Shown here one piece after another: positions 1 through 10,920 of a stretch of 64,000 nucleotides of DNA. The stretch spans positions 27,718,899 through 27,782,898 of the forward strand of contig OZ026841.1 in the NCBI GenBank assembly GCA_964023205.1, in the 5' to 3' direction. Below the pieces are notes generated by a model. It made no database searches. It saw only the letters and a list, made by a program, of their open reading frames with translations, and was not told the DNA's origin. This DNA is from Lutraria lutraria (taxonomy: Eukaryota; Mollusca; Bivalvia; Venerida; Mactridae). Each line of letters opens with the position of its first letter. Position 1 is the first letter of the stretch. The position numbers and the translations under genes were made by a program.

Positions 1-505
1 TTCATAAGATTTGACCTAGAGACCTAGTTTTTGACCCAAGATGACCCATGTTCAAAATCGTTCAAGATATTATGATGACAAACATTCTGACAAGGTTTCA
101 TGTTGATCCAATCAAAACAGTGACTTCTAGAGTGTTCACAAGGTTTTCCAGCAATTTGCCCTAGTGACCTAGTTTTACTACAGAAATGACCCATTATCAA
201 ACTTGACCTACATATTATTGAAATAAACATTCAGACAAAGTTTCATGAAGTGATTTCTAAAGTGTTCACAAGGTTTTCCCTTATTTGGTCCTGGTGACCT
301 AGTTTTTGACCCCAAATGGCCCAATATCGAATTGTCCGAGGTTTTGTTGATATTAATGTTCTGACCCAGTTTTGCTTAAGTTGGGCTAAAAATGTGGCCT
401 CTAGTATGTTCACAACATAAAGTTTGACGACGCAGGACGCCGGACAGAGACTGATCCTAAAAGCTCACCCCTGTCACTTAAATGTGACATGTGAGCTAAA
501 AATCA
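1..505 (-). repeat. Dispersed bivalve-type repeat, truncated by the window start
   Basis: The reverse complement reads as a series of diverged subunits built on 'aactaggtcac..caaatctta', and it begins at 'tagctcacatgtcaca' near 505. It matches the longer plus-strand copy at 46476-47642; a fragment at 49321-49600 belongs to the same family. The translations of 24-230 (minus) and 46770-46976 (plus) are nearly the same, but this is repeat homology and not evidence for a gene. The element runs off the window edge. Confidence 0.85.
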
Positions 506-1695
506 CATGTTTTAACAATTTTTCATAGCACAATATTAAACAAAAAGAAACAGGAAACATTTTGTCTTTAAGTCAGAAAATTTTCATTTAGACACACAAC
601 AGCATAAAATTTCTTCGTTTTACTTCTATGTTTTTCCGTAAGATACGTCTCTGTATGACTATCAAATACCTGAACCAGACTGTACAGCGGTCGTTTATTC
701 ATGGTTTTGATAATTAGTTGTATTCGGCGATGTTTTGACTTTATCGCTATACATCGATCAGTAAAATGAAAGTCGATCCAAAACAACAACACGCACGTAA
801 ACTTATTAATTTATATGGCGCGGTTAAATTACATTGATCGTAAAAATTACTTCTTTTATTATTATACGAAATTGACAAGCCATGCGTCCCATTTATACGA
901 AATGGAAAAGCGATGCGTCCTGAGGACGGACATCTATGCTGTGTCTGCATCTTTTGGTGGAAATGTGCGTCTGGGACGCAGGCCAAAATGAATCACTGTG
1001 ATTTGCTTGAATGAAAAAAGGTTTCGAAGAACAGACAATCTTATATAAAGCACTAAAAGGCATGAATCCTGTGTAGTTTAATCAGCGACGCAGAAATGTT
1101 TTCGTTCCGCCATTTAAACAACCAACTTGCGCATGCGCGTTGTGAACGAACCGGAAACAATTAATCGTACCTGCTGATTTCGTACCAAATAATACGAATA
1201 TTTCAACGGTCATGAGGACCGGCAAACTTTGATTGTTATTTGGACTGAACTGAATATCATCAGTCATGACTGGCAGTCCAGTGACTTTCGCGAAGACTGT
1301 GACCCATACCGAAAAAAGTTACAAAAAAGTTATGCTTTTTGAGTCAAAAATAGTTACCAAAAAAGCATAACTAAGTTATACAAGTTTGGAACCATTTATT
1401 TCAACTGTTTGAAGATGAACGATGCATGACGTTGACGCCGGACAAAGACTGATCACAAAAGCTCACCCTGAGCACAAGTGCTCATGTGAGCTAAAAACAG
1501 TCTAAGAAGTATTGAACAAATTAATGTATCATTAGATTTGATGTATATTTACCCAGCCTTGCAAGAACAACGAGCAGCGTGCATGTAGTCTCTCTGCTTG
1601 TCTAAACACATCCTACATTGATGTCACTGTTTCTTGTCTGTCATTTTCTGTGAAGGGATTACAGTAGAATTAAAAAGAGACACAGGGGTGTCAAC
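506..1695. other. No gene seen; short repeat tail
   Basis: This is AT-rich intergenic DNA. The only identifiable part is about 1410-1497, which repeats the end of the 1-505 family ('gacgccggacaaagactgatc' through 'ctcatgtgagctaaaaa'). No splice-bounded open frame was found. Confidence 0.5.
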
Positions 1696-1779
1696 GATTC
1701 CTAAACTGGTTCCCGTTGACTTGTGTGTACAAAGCCAACAGGTACGGCCTAAATTTTCCAGGACGCTGATTGGTCAATT
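1696..1779 (+). repeat. Left arm of a 1.4-kb inverted pair
   Basis: The arm contains 'taaactggttcccgtt' and 'aggtacggcctaaatttt' and runs to 'ctgattggtcaa'. Its reverse complement recurs at 2987-3078 with scattered mismatches. The right arm overlaps the last codons of the minus-strand exon at 3048-3270, so this arm is either a second copy of that gene end or the far terminus of a mobile element. Confidence 0.7.
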
Positions 1780-2858
1780 TCGATCGGAATCCGGGCAGAA
1801 TTCTGCCCGGGGGATCTCGCGAGACTTTGCATTATCGATGCACATTTCGCGCGTAATTTAAATAATAGATAAAGATTAGGGAACTGGATAGTTATTTTCT
1901 GATCTTGGTCGTTGGAACACTTAATTAAGTAGCATTTAAATACACACAGCGTATTTAAATATATTTTGAAATAGAATACCGACACTTAAAAAAATATATA
2001 TTTAAGAAATATTTTTAAAATTGAGTACTCGATCACGGTCGGTGTGGGAGAAATTTTTTCACTTATGTAAATTTTTATTAGTACATGTATTCGTTGAACT
2101 GTCAAATAACATAAATCACCGTACACAATTGCACTTTTTGAGTGTTTATATTCTTATAAAATTCATATAAATATGCTATGCTAATAATACATTTAAAAGT
2201 CGTGCCCAATCTGATTCTGGACTACGCGCGTGTTTTAAAATTAATGCAAACAGTATAGTTGATCATCAATTGACCAGTATATATCACTGCTCAATTTCAA
2301 TAAATGCATTGATAAAATCAGGATAAGTAGCCAAGTAAGAAGTTGTTATGCAATATTACGTAACACGACCGTCTCACTTCCTGCACCCTTATAAGGGAGA
2401 AATATTTTATGGATCATTTCACCGAAGGGGGTCAATATATACTTTAGCACTTGTGCCTGATACCATGTTAAATTTACAATATACAGCATATATCATAATC
2501 TTAATTACTCCTAATTTAACTCAGTTCTGTAAAGTCAGGTGTTAACGAAAAGGAATTAAGTAACAAAATAACCACTTAAAACGTCACTAGACATATACTG
2601 ATATACATTTTGTATATAAGATATATATTTTAATTGTAAATAAAGAAAAATATGTTTTAAAGGAATTAATACATATTACACCGAACTATGCATATATTTA
2701 TACATATGATTTTTAAAAAAAAGACAACCATTTAACAACAATAAAAAAATAAATCAAGGCATTAAAATTAATTGATATTTTCAAGATATGTATCTTTTAT
2801 ATGTTATATGACTATACTGTAACGAATATTCACATAGTAACTTCTAGCATCTATATTT
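1780..2858. other. AT-rich spacer between inverted arms
   Basis: No coding or RNA feature is visible. The spacer is strongly AT-rich with short palindromes such as 'ccgggcagaattctgcccgg' near 1793-1812. The two arms enclose it. Confidence 0.4.
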
Positions 2859-2864
2859 TTTATT
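2859..2864 (-). promoter_or_regulatory. Candidate poly(A) signal of the minus-strand gene
   Basis: AATAAA on the minus strand, about 185 bases after the TGA at 3050-3048. The distance is ordinary for a 3' UTR, but the region is AT-rich, so a chance match is possible. Confidence 0.4.
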
Positions 2865-2986
2865 TTGAATAAAGGGTATCCACGAGGTATTCAAACATTA
2901 GCACTAACATCTCCGCGTACATTTATCAGATGTACGGAAATCCCCGATGTTTCTCGAATGAACAGCAACCAATGAAATAGCTAAAA

Positions 2987-3078
2987 CGGGTTGACCAATC
3001 AGAACGCTGGAAAATTTAGACCGTACCTGTTCCTTTGGTGCACTGCATCATGGAACGGGAACCAGTTTAAACGATTCC
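2987..3078 (-). repeat. Right arm of the inverted pair, overlapping a gene end
   Basis: This is the reverse-complement partner of 1696-1779. It includes the codons for the C-terminal 'FKLVPVP' and the stop of the exon at 3048-3270, then non-coding sequence to 'ttgaccaatcag'. Confidence 0.7.
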
Positions 3079-3270
3079 ATGGTAAAGAACTGCTTTAACG
3101 TGTCCAAAGACAAAGAAGTTATACCTGTCCATTGATTTTTATGCGTCAATGACTCAGCAGTGTACACTCCTGGTGTGTGTACCAAGTACTTCCATATGTC
3201 GCTGACTTGAAATGGCAGCCATTTACCGACATTGTTTTCCAATTTCTCTTCAGGAATTGTGTACCGATCA
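3048..3270 (-). CDS. Terminal coding exon of an unrecognised minus-strand gene
   Basis: The frame is open for 74 codons from an AG acceptor ('acattaag') to TGA at 3050-3048. It starts in phase 2, which completes the 'GA' left by the exon at 4866-4924 to give Asp. The protein begins 'DRYTIPEEKLENNVGKW' and ends 'SFKLVPVP'. It is rich in Trp, Lys and Glu and has no membrane segment, signal peptide or Cys motif. Codon use and charge pattern look like real coding sequence. The acceptor has a weak pyrimidine tract, which is the main doubt. The last 27 bases lie within an inverted repeat arm, so the C-terminus may have been added or copied by that event. I do not recognise a family. Confidence 0.6.
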
Positions 3271-4865
3271 CTTAATGTTAAACCATGCAATTAAGGTTTA
3301 TTCTTATAACATTCTTGATCTGCCCCATTTAAACAAAAATAATATTCTGAATAAACAGTTTCTTGAATATTACTGTCCTTTTGTCTCTCCATGCTTTGCT
3401 TTCATTTCAAAATAACCCGGAACCATTTTTTGCCAACCAGCATTATGCGCATGTGCAGGATATCGCATTGCAAACAAAAACAATCAAGTTTGTATACCTG
3501 CATAATATCTATAGTAATAGAAAAGGTATCCATGGCAATGGTGATTTAAAAGTGGTGTTGATCAATCAACTGTAACTGCATAAAAAATCAACCATCAAAT
3601 CACATTTATAAGTTTGTGGTCGCCAGCAGAAAGCATCCAACTAAGAGTAAACACTGTTTATTTGATTAAAATCCACCAAATATTTACAAAAAGCTCAAAG
3701 TTTCACCATATCACCTCCAAATTAAAACATGTCAATCAGGCTGTCACTTTGAAGTTTATAAAGACTGGCAATTTTTGGTCAATTTTTCACAGTTAAACAC
3801 AATTACAGAAATAAACTCATCATACTTTTGTAAGAGGCAATGCCTTTCTTCAAAATATGAAAGACTCCAAGTCACAGCTGAGTGTTAAACGTCAGAAATA
3901 ACAAAATATCGCAGGACACTCGACTGTTTTGAATGCCGAAGCAACCATGTTGACAGCAAAATGATGCAAAGTAATCCTGTTGTTTGATTGTAAAGGTTGT
4001 AGCCAATCAGCAAGTAGTAATTCATTCAGTACGGTCTAGCATAGTCTAGTAGTCTAAACTTAGTATGGATCCTTCTGTGATGAAACAGTTGAGCGTCCAG
4101 AGATAATATGTTATTTCCATCATATATTGCTCAGCTGTGACCAATATCATTGTCACATGTATATATTTTGAATCATGTAATATTGCTATACTCACATCAG
4201 CTTATTGAAGTTTATATAAATATATATATCATTTAATCAGTAAGGGATATGATATACTTAGTGACATGAAAATAATGAACAATAATTATAATTCTCACAA
4301 TGTATTACATCAAATATTTGTTAATGCGTGTTGAAAAATCTTCAGCATTACACATAAAATGACAGCTAAGTCTGATATGATAAACAAAACAAATAACTCT
4401 TCTTTTATAATTTGACAACTTGCACTGTAATTCGATAATTTATAAGACAATTCAACCCTTTCCATGTTGATCCTTCATTCAGTGTTACAGTCACAAGACA
4501 TTTTGATTCCTCACTAATTTTTTTAAAGTCTGATTGTTTTATAATATTTATAAAAACATGTTATGGAACAATTGTTAAATAATATTTAATTTTTAATTTA
4601 TAAAATCAGGAAACCACACTTATACTTAAACGAATTCCGTATATTATTGGTACGGTATGAATGTTCTTGGTGTTTCTGGACCTGAATCCGTAATGGCGTG
4701 TTATCTACATGCTTGAGAAAAGCTCTCTGATAAGTATCTACAGCACCACTTGATGTTTATACTGAGATAAGTGCCTAAAGAGCATGAGTCCTAACCCTGC
4801 TATTTAAGTGACCCTGTTAAAACAGTATATCATGAGAAAAATGATGAAACAATAAATATACATAC
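3271..4865. other. Intron or intergenic, nothing else seen
   Basis: On the exon model this is the last intron of the minus-strand gene (about 1.6 kb). It is AT-rich, with several short open frames but no splice-bounded coding signal. Confidence 0.4.
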
Positions 4866-4924
4866 TCCATTTCCTTCATAAATGCATCCTGAGGTGCTTT
4901 GTGTGTTGATTCAACAGCATGTGT
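4866..4924 (-). CDS. Short internal exon of the minus-strand gene
   Basis: A 59-base exon, phase 0 to phase 2, with donor GTATGT ('atgga|gtatgt') and acceptor 'actaattgag'. It encodes 'THAVESTHKAPQDAFMKEM' plus two bases. Its phase 0 start fits the phase 0 end of 5678-5808, and its phase 2 end fits 3048-3270. The agreement of three phases is the main support, since the exon is short and its acceptor tract is modest. It is mostly polar, likely helical linker sequence. Confidence 0.5.
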
Positions 4925-5112
4925 CTCAATTAGTCAAAAGTCCAGCATGCATGTCCTTCCGTATTTTTGTGATTTCAGAATTGATGGGTTTATATAAATA
5001 CTAAGTATTGCAAGGAAGTTAATAACTTGAACTGGACCATAAACGTTGTCACTCACAGATGAAATAATCATGTACTTTCTAAAATTCAAGTAACTGGTTG
5101 TGTTTACATATA

Positions 5113-5292
5113 TAGCACAACCTCTGTAGAGCAACATCCTGAGGGAGCAGTAAATATTGGCCATTGTTTAGAGGTTGTTGCTCTACAGAGGTTAAATTTA
5201 TAGTAAATATCAGCTTAGGGAAATTTTGAAGGTGTTGTTTATAATAGAGAGGTTGTTGCTCTACAGAGGGTCGCATTGGAGAGGTTGTACTG
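5113..5292 (-). mobile_element. Short TA-flanked inverted-repeat element (MITE), family of 14034-14208
   Basis: The right end '...gaggttgtactg|ta' and left end 'ta|tagcacaacctctg' are imperfect inverted repeats flanked by TA. The interior contains 'ctgtagagcaac' motifs and 'tatcagcttagggaaattt', shared in opposite orientation with 14034-14208. It has no coding capacity. It sits in an intron of the minus-strand gene. Confidence 0.75.
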
Positions 5293-5677
5293 TACACTTA
5301 TTTACTCAACATCCTTGTTATATACTGTATCTGATATCCAGGATAATCCCAAATAAAATGCATATTTTCTTCAGTATCGTCATAAAAACAAAAACAAGTG
5401 TCACTTAAAAAACTTCTTCCATGTTTCTGTCATGCAGTAATTTACAATAATTCAGATCATTTGAATACTTATAATAATATATTTATATGCAAAGTTCAAA
5501 TCAATATAATCACATAAAAGCTGTGTAGAAAATGTACATGTGTCAAGATGTACAAGATCAAATTGCCAAGAAATTTGTTTAATGCTGTACAATGTATTTC
5601 TAAAGTCTATAAATGTGATTTCCAGCAAGTTTGAACAGCAGACTTATGGCTGCTGATAATTGTATTAAAAAACTTAC

Positions 5678-5808
5678 CTTTGCCAAGTTTTGTGTTAACA
5701 ACTCTGTTGACAAGTTCCAATCAACATTATGACACACAACATATACATATCCAGAGAGGCTTGCCTGTAATTTTCCATCAGTAGTGTAGCCAGCCAGAGG
5801 CACAGGAC
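5678..5808 (-). CDS. Internal exon of the minus-strand gene, possible Tudor/SNase-like segment
   Basis: This is the best-supported exon of this gene: acceptor 'cttgtaaatcag', donor GTAAGT, 131 bases, phase 1 in and phase 0 out, open throughout. It encodes 'PVPLAGYTTDGKLQASLSGY' followed by 'VYVVCHNVDWNLSTELL' and 'TQNLAK'. The pattern of a DG turn, alternating hydrophobics and a final 'ELL..NLAK' helix resembles the staphylococcal-nuclease-like half of extended Tudor domains. That resemblance is a guess from memory and not a search result. The first two bases complete a Gly codon with the last base of the exon at 7177-7296. Confidence 0.72.
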
Positions 5809-6836
5809 CTGATTTACAAGACTGAAAGTACTTTAAAGTTTTTTGGCAGACCCCAATTTGAAATCAACCAAATTTAACATCTCCCCACTCTCCACCCATC
5901 AGATCTCGCATTGATTTCAACATGGAAATTGCGAGAATCCTTTGCTGTTCATTCTTCCATCACACACATGAGTATGGAATAATTGTGATCAATAATAATC
6001 CTTCTTGCATCTGAAGTGTTCCTTTTTTTCTCCTACAAACTAATGAAATCTATTTTTGGTCATAAAAACTAATGTTTGTTTACGAGGGAAAGTCTGGTAA
6101 TGATGTCACACAATGGGATTTGTGAAATATATTCAAAGTAAATATCATGAATTTGAAGCGAAACGAAACGTTTATTGTAAAAAAATTATAGCCATTCCAA
6201 AACCAGCCATTGTACAGCGATGTCTATGATCTCGCTATGCTATATACTGACATTGCAAGATTTCAAAAGGTTCCATAACAATCCCTCTGCTATAAGCAAT
6301 GTATTTGTACAACCCATTTCAGCACCTCAACACGTTTGATATGACCAATACATCACCGATCGTAGTGCTGCCTATAATATAAAGTGTAAAACAACTAAAT
6401 ATTTCTGCAACTAGATATATTTATAGGAGATAATGTCCATTACAAACTTTTACAGAAGAAAGGTCTACAATAATTATAATAACAATTTTGCATGTTGATC
6501 GTTTCTTAATAAATATTCATGTAGTTAAAACAGTACAACTTGTTTTAAAATGAACCTAATATGATACAATTTTGTTAACAGAAAGGAGGCAAAATAAGTT
6601 AACTATTCTAGTAGAACTCTTAGAAAGTTTCATTTTTAACAGAATATATTTTTACTGTAAACTTATTTTTACTGTAAACTTATCCATTATTCAATGGTCA
6701 AAATAATAATAATTCTTGATCAAACTGATACAAGAAATACACAAGGGAGACAATTTCAAGTTTATTTATTGTGTGAGATTAGCCTCCCTTCAAACAAACG
6801 GGTAGTAAATTGGATCTTTAAGAATTGAAGAAGTAC
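5809..6836. other. Intronic DNA, no further feature
   Basis: AT-rich, with a duplicated 13-mer 'tttttactgtaaactta' around 6650-6680. Nothing codes. Confidence 0.35.
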
Positions 6837-6918
6837 CATTTTGAAATTCACTGAGGATATTCCAGTCTCTGGTATAGCAATTTTAGGCCAACTTGTTGTT
6901 TTAGTTGCTGATTGACAC
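6837..6918 (-). CDS. Doubtful exon candidate, phases do not fit its neighbours
   Basis: A strong acceptor ('aaaattatgtttcag') precedes an open frame encoding 'CQSATKTTSWPKIAIPET' in phase 2. A GTACTT donor at 6836 would end it in phase 0, or it could run to a TAA at 6762 that overlaps AATAAA. Neither phase joins the flanking exons 7177-7296 (phase 1 out) and 5678-5808 (phase 1 in), which fit each other directly. It could be an alternative last exon, since it does join 8317-8439 in phase 2. Confidence 0.3.
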
Positions 6919-7176
6919 CTGAAACATAATTTTAATAGAGTTATAGTTATCATATCATAACAGCTATATTGAATGCATGTTTTTTAAAGTTTGTACCTTT
7001 CATGGATCAGTACTTGCATGAAATTAATGAGAATTTCAGTTAGCTGCATTATACATAATAAGCGTAGAAATTTTACAGAACTGTTCTTCATAAAAATCTG
7101 TTTGAAACTTTCTGAGTCTTTCTATTCATACATATTCATGTAATATAAGATAATATATCATTTAGCTTATTATTAC

Positions 7177-7296
7177 CAAATGGCATGTTTTCCTGTCTCC
7201 CTAATAACAACTCTGATGAATAGATGACTTCCTGGTATAAATGTTGTTGATTTGTACTCTTGGTACATCCACATCCAGATTCATCAACAATCAAAC
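7177..7296 (-). CDS. Internal exon of the minus-strand gene
   Basis: 120 bases, phase 1 at both ends, between the acceptor 'acttctttccag' and donor GTAATA. It encodes 'GLIVDESGCGCTKSTNQQ' then 'HLYQEVIYSSELLLG' and 'RQENMPFG'. It joins 5678-5808 exactly, giving 'NMPFGPVPLAGY'. It has two close Cys residues (CGC) and an otherwise soluble, acidic-basic mixed composition. The upstream bases up to 7388 also look coding-like in another frame ('GFDRIRLMKEEAVQTYTK'), so the 5' limit or a frameshift is uncertain. Confidence 0.55.
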
Positions 7297-8158
7297 CTGG
7301 AAAGAAGTATTTACAATCTCATGCAGGTCTTTCTTTGTGTAAGTTTGAACAGCTTCTTCCTTCATCAGTCTGATTCTATCAAAGCCTCTGTAATTGAGAA
7401 AATATGGAAGTCCTTGAAGTCTGGAACAATAAAAACATCATAGCATTTTTTTTGCAAAATGTGTAAAACATACAAAATGCAATACTTTCTTTGTATCTAA
7501 ATAACAGAAACAATATTGGTAAGTCATACTGTTTCTATAGTTACAATGATTACAATCTTAGCAGAAACTGATCCTTTCACAATTGTTCAATTTGCTACAT
7601 TACATGTAATTGGTCATGTAATGTATGAAAATTATGAAAATAAGAATACAATAAAACCTGTGAACAATGGTCATCTGTGGGAAAGACACAATGTGGCCTT
7701 TACTGATTCAGAGGTCATTTTGTTCTAAATGGTCAGTGATGATTTTCAAAGAGTGGCCTTTATTAAGTTTGACTGTATTTTGAAAAAAAAACTGGAATGG
7801 ATTAATATTTCTTTGCACAACCTTAGCTCTAAATTTGAAAGATAGACAAATGAAGATCAGATAGGAAAAAATATAAATGGAAGTGCATAGACAAAATGAA
7901 AATGATAAATTCAGTACCGACTATATAATACCAAGGAAGGAGTAATCAGATTACAGTAGTTAATATAAGTTGTAACTGACGTAATATTAACTAAATACCT
8001 GGGTTTGTACATACATGTAGTTTCATTTGAGTTTTAGAGTAAAACTGCATTACTGATATCTGTTGTGCATAAAATGTAAGGTGAAATTTGAATTTAATAT
8101 TTGCATTGCTATGATTCAAAATGAACCTTTCTAATGTTTGATTAATCATGATCCTTAC

Positions 8159-8186
8159 CTCATGAGAATGTACGTAGCATGCAGGA
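8159..8186 (-). CDS. Possible 28-base micro-exon
   Basis: Acceptor 'cattttaaacag' and strong donor GTAAGG bound only 28 bases. Joined to 8317-8439 it would read 'CPACYVHSHE'. No downstream exon found here matches its phase, so this is a weak call based on splice signals alone. Confidence 0.2.
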
Positions 8187-8316
8187 CTGTTTAAAATGAT
8201 CAATCATTATACTAGATAGATAGCTGGTAACATAGTTTATTAGATGTCAACAATTTGACTATGTTATAAACTTTGATTATCATTATTGTCAAATGTAAAT
8301 GTTAAAAAGAAATTAC

Positions 8317-8439
8317 CAAACTGAAGTTGCAGCGCAATGTCTTGCAGTTAGTTGCTTTTCTGGTAAATCAATGACTGTTTTAACAGTAGGATGGTTAATA
8401 TTCAACACTATATTACACACTTTTTGTGATGTTGGGAAC
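8317..8439 (-). CDS. Candidate upstream exon on the minus strand
   Basis: 123 bases, open only in the frame that is phase 2 at both ends, with an excellent acceptor ('gattttcttcattag') and donor GTAATT. It encodes 'FPTSQKVCNIVLNINHPT' then 'VKTVIDLPEKQLTARHCA'. It lies on the same strand as the exons at 3-7.3 kb but does not share phase with 7177-7296, so an intervening exon is missing or this belongs to another transcript. No family recognised. Confidence 0.45.
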
Positions 8440-10274
8440 CTAATGAAGAAAATCAAAATATGGTTTTCGTAGTCTCGTATCCAAAATAAATCTGACTGTT
8501 GACTGAAAGGATTACAAATATCAAATTCTAGTCCATTTGCCATATTCATTCCTGAATTCTGAATTGTAAAAATCATTCATTCCTAAAAGACAATATCAAT
8601 AAAATAATCACTCCTTAATTCCAAATTATCAATCAGTAGCCATTTTTTCATATATTTATAACAATATCTACCTCAGTAAGTAATAATTCTAATACTCATA
8701 CATTAATACTCCGATTTCTAAATATTTTACTTTGCTAGATAATAGTTGATTTTTTAATTTCCAAGTTATCTCCCTTTCTACACTACAGTAAAGGTCGATT
8801 CCAATGTTCATGTGTAAAATGTAGGTACTTGGGTATGACTGTTATATATATCACATACAAACAATCATTCTGCAAATAATAGGACTGTCACTGTGACTTT
8901 TATAAACTTTAATGATGTAGATGGTTATTCAAGTCACAGAAAAACATACATCTATATGAAAAATAAATAATACACTGTATATGAATTTACAAAGTACAAG
9001 TTACTTGTTTATTGCCACTGATTGTATTTCAAATTACAAATGTAAACATTATCTAATACTTCTTTTTGTTAATTAATTAATACCAAATAACTTTATAAAA
9101 GAATACCTGTGATTCAAAAGTAATTCCACTGTCACTGTTCTTTCAGCAAGCATTACTCATTGATCACACATGATTTGAACCTGAAAATTGAAATTAGAAA
9201 GAAATGAATTTTTTTTTCAATCCCTTGTCCTTAAATATAACATGAACAGTATACCCATAAATTATTTCAAATGATGTCATATTGAAGGGAATATCAGCAC
9301 TTAACAACAGCAGAACTAGTAACACAGGGCTCACACTGGCTTGAAAAAAGTTGGAGCCACTTTTTGCGACGCGACGCAATGCGACGCGAATTGCCAAAAA
9401 GGTACTTAGGTCTGTATACCTTCACAGCAAAATGTAGTTATGAGTTAGCAAAGTTTAGCAGAACCAACACAGAACCAACACAGGATTACATTTCAAATAC
9501 AGTCACCACTATTAAAGTCCTTTGTTTTTAACATTAACAAGCACAAACAGTCCAACATATTCATAAGTAACTCATCTTATGTTTTGAATTTTATTTCATT
9601 CAATAACCAATTCAAAAAATAGACACACAACAGGATAAAATATTTTTGTTTTATTTCAACGTTTTTCCACTTTCTCCACTTGTAAATTTTTGGAGCCACT
9701 TTGGTCGGACTTTCACCAATTGGCTCAAGTGGCAATCGACAGCGTGGGCCCTGTAACATAGGTTAGTAAAAGCCATATCATGAAAAAAATACACAAAACT
9801 ATAATTTGTTAAAATAGTGTAATTGTACTCAATTTCAGTCAAAATTTAGACAAAACATTTAAGATTTATGCACAAATCCACCAGGTTTATTTTACATGAA
9901 ATTAACATGATTCCAACTTCTTTCAAAATGAGATTACCGATGAAAATACCACAAAGCCTATTTACTGGCAAACTAGGAGTTTGAAAATATTTAGAACGAA
10001 ACTGACTGAAATGTAAGCGAAGTTCTCCTAGAAATCTTAGGCAATCTTGTGGGTTTTTGTTTGCAAAAGCTTAATTGAATTATTATACAACAAAATAAAC
10101 AAAGAAAATCCCATTATATACTCATGATTTCTTGCAAATTTGAAGCTAACTCTGTAGAGGCATAACATTGCGTATATAATTATCTCCCTTGACGGACACT
10201 CCACCACATTGATTCAACGGGCGAAATCGATGTGTTTAGGCAAGATTATACTTAGGAACTTACATGCATAAGTT
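8440..10274. other. Intergenic, with a shared repeat fragment
   Basis: No exon seen. About 9650-9740 ('ttggagccactttggtcgg', 'agtggcaatcgacagcgtg') recurs inverted near 48925-48985, marking a dispersed repeat; 'tggagccactttttgcgacgc' at 9351 is a second fragment. The rest is AT-rich. Confidence 0.4.
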
Positions 10275-10365
10275 GGGCCTACCTTGGCTAATTGATTGGT
10301 AACAAAAACAGTATACTATACAAATATATGTTTTTGTTACCAATCAATTAGCCAAGGTAGGCCCA
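10275..10365. repeat. Long perfect hairpin
   Basis: Two arms of about 35 bases, starting 'gggcctaccttggctaattg' and ending in its reverse complement, are separated by about 20 bases. The right arm is the start of a repeat found again at 45350-45402. The hairpin probably marks a terminal or fold-back end of that repeat. Confidence 0.8.
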
Positions 10366-10441
10366 AGGAAAATTAGTATATCTAACTGTATATATTGAGT
10401 TACAGCCCGGTCATAGGGTTGTGTTATTGTATTAAGTGTAA
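10331..10441 (+). repeat. Repeat copy carrying the uninterrupted target of the 45.4-kb element
   Basis: This copy reads 'ggaaaattagTAtatctaac' continuously at 10368-10387 and continues to 'catagggttgtgttattgta'. The paralogue at 45350-46475 has the same sequence split after the TA by a 942-bp insertion. Confidence 0.9.
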
Positions 10442-10579
10442 ATTAGTTACAATATTCCAACATACTCACCAGGCATTAAGCCCCAGTGATTATATACATG
10501 ACCTATTCCCTAGACTAAAGAAAACATGTCACAGCTATGGGTATTCGATTTGCTGACCTAAATGACATCGAAACTGCTA

Positions 10580-10920
10580 TGGCTGAACAAGTTCGAGTGT
10601 ATGAATTAGAATACACAAATATCGCTAAATCGCGAAAACATATGACAATCACATAACCAACAGTTACAACACAAATAACAGTCAACAATGACATTCCCTC
10701 GTTAAACACATCACATTTTATCAACAAGAATCAACACTTACGAGGTAGTAGTTCATAAACAGGAGAAAATTACAGGTACATCAACATGCGAAGAACTTCC
10801 CGTGCTGACCTTGATCTCTACAAGGGAAACAAATTAGAATGACTAAAATCAAAGCGCTGAAAGCTCCCGAAACATGACTCATTCACAACTTTACTGTCTG
10901 TCTAGATCATCGGTTGTCTT
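10580..10920 (-). repeat. Diverged dispersed repeat, partner of 43730-44060
   Basis: The reverse complement shares ordered blocks with 43730-44060, for example 'gggagctttcagcgctttga', 'ttgttgataaaatgtgatgt' and 'attgttgactgtt'. The open frame at 10515-10727 is part of the repeat and not a gene. Confidence 0.75.

Noticed and set aside
24..230. 68-codon frame with a close match at 46770-46976
   Set aside because: Both lie inside copies of a non-coding dispersed repeat on opposite strands; the similarity is that of the repeat.
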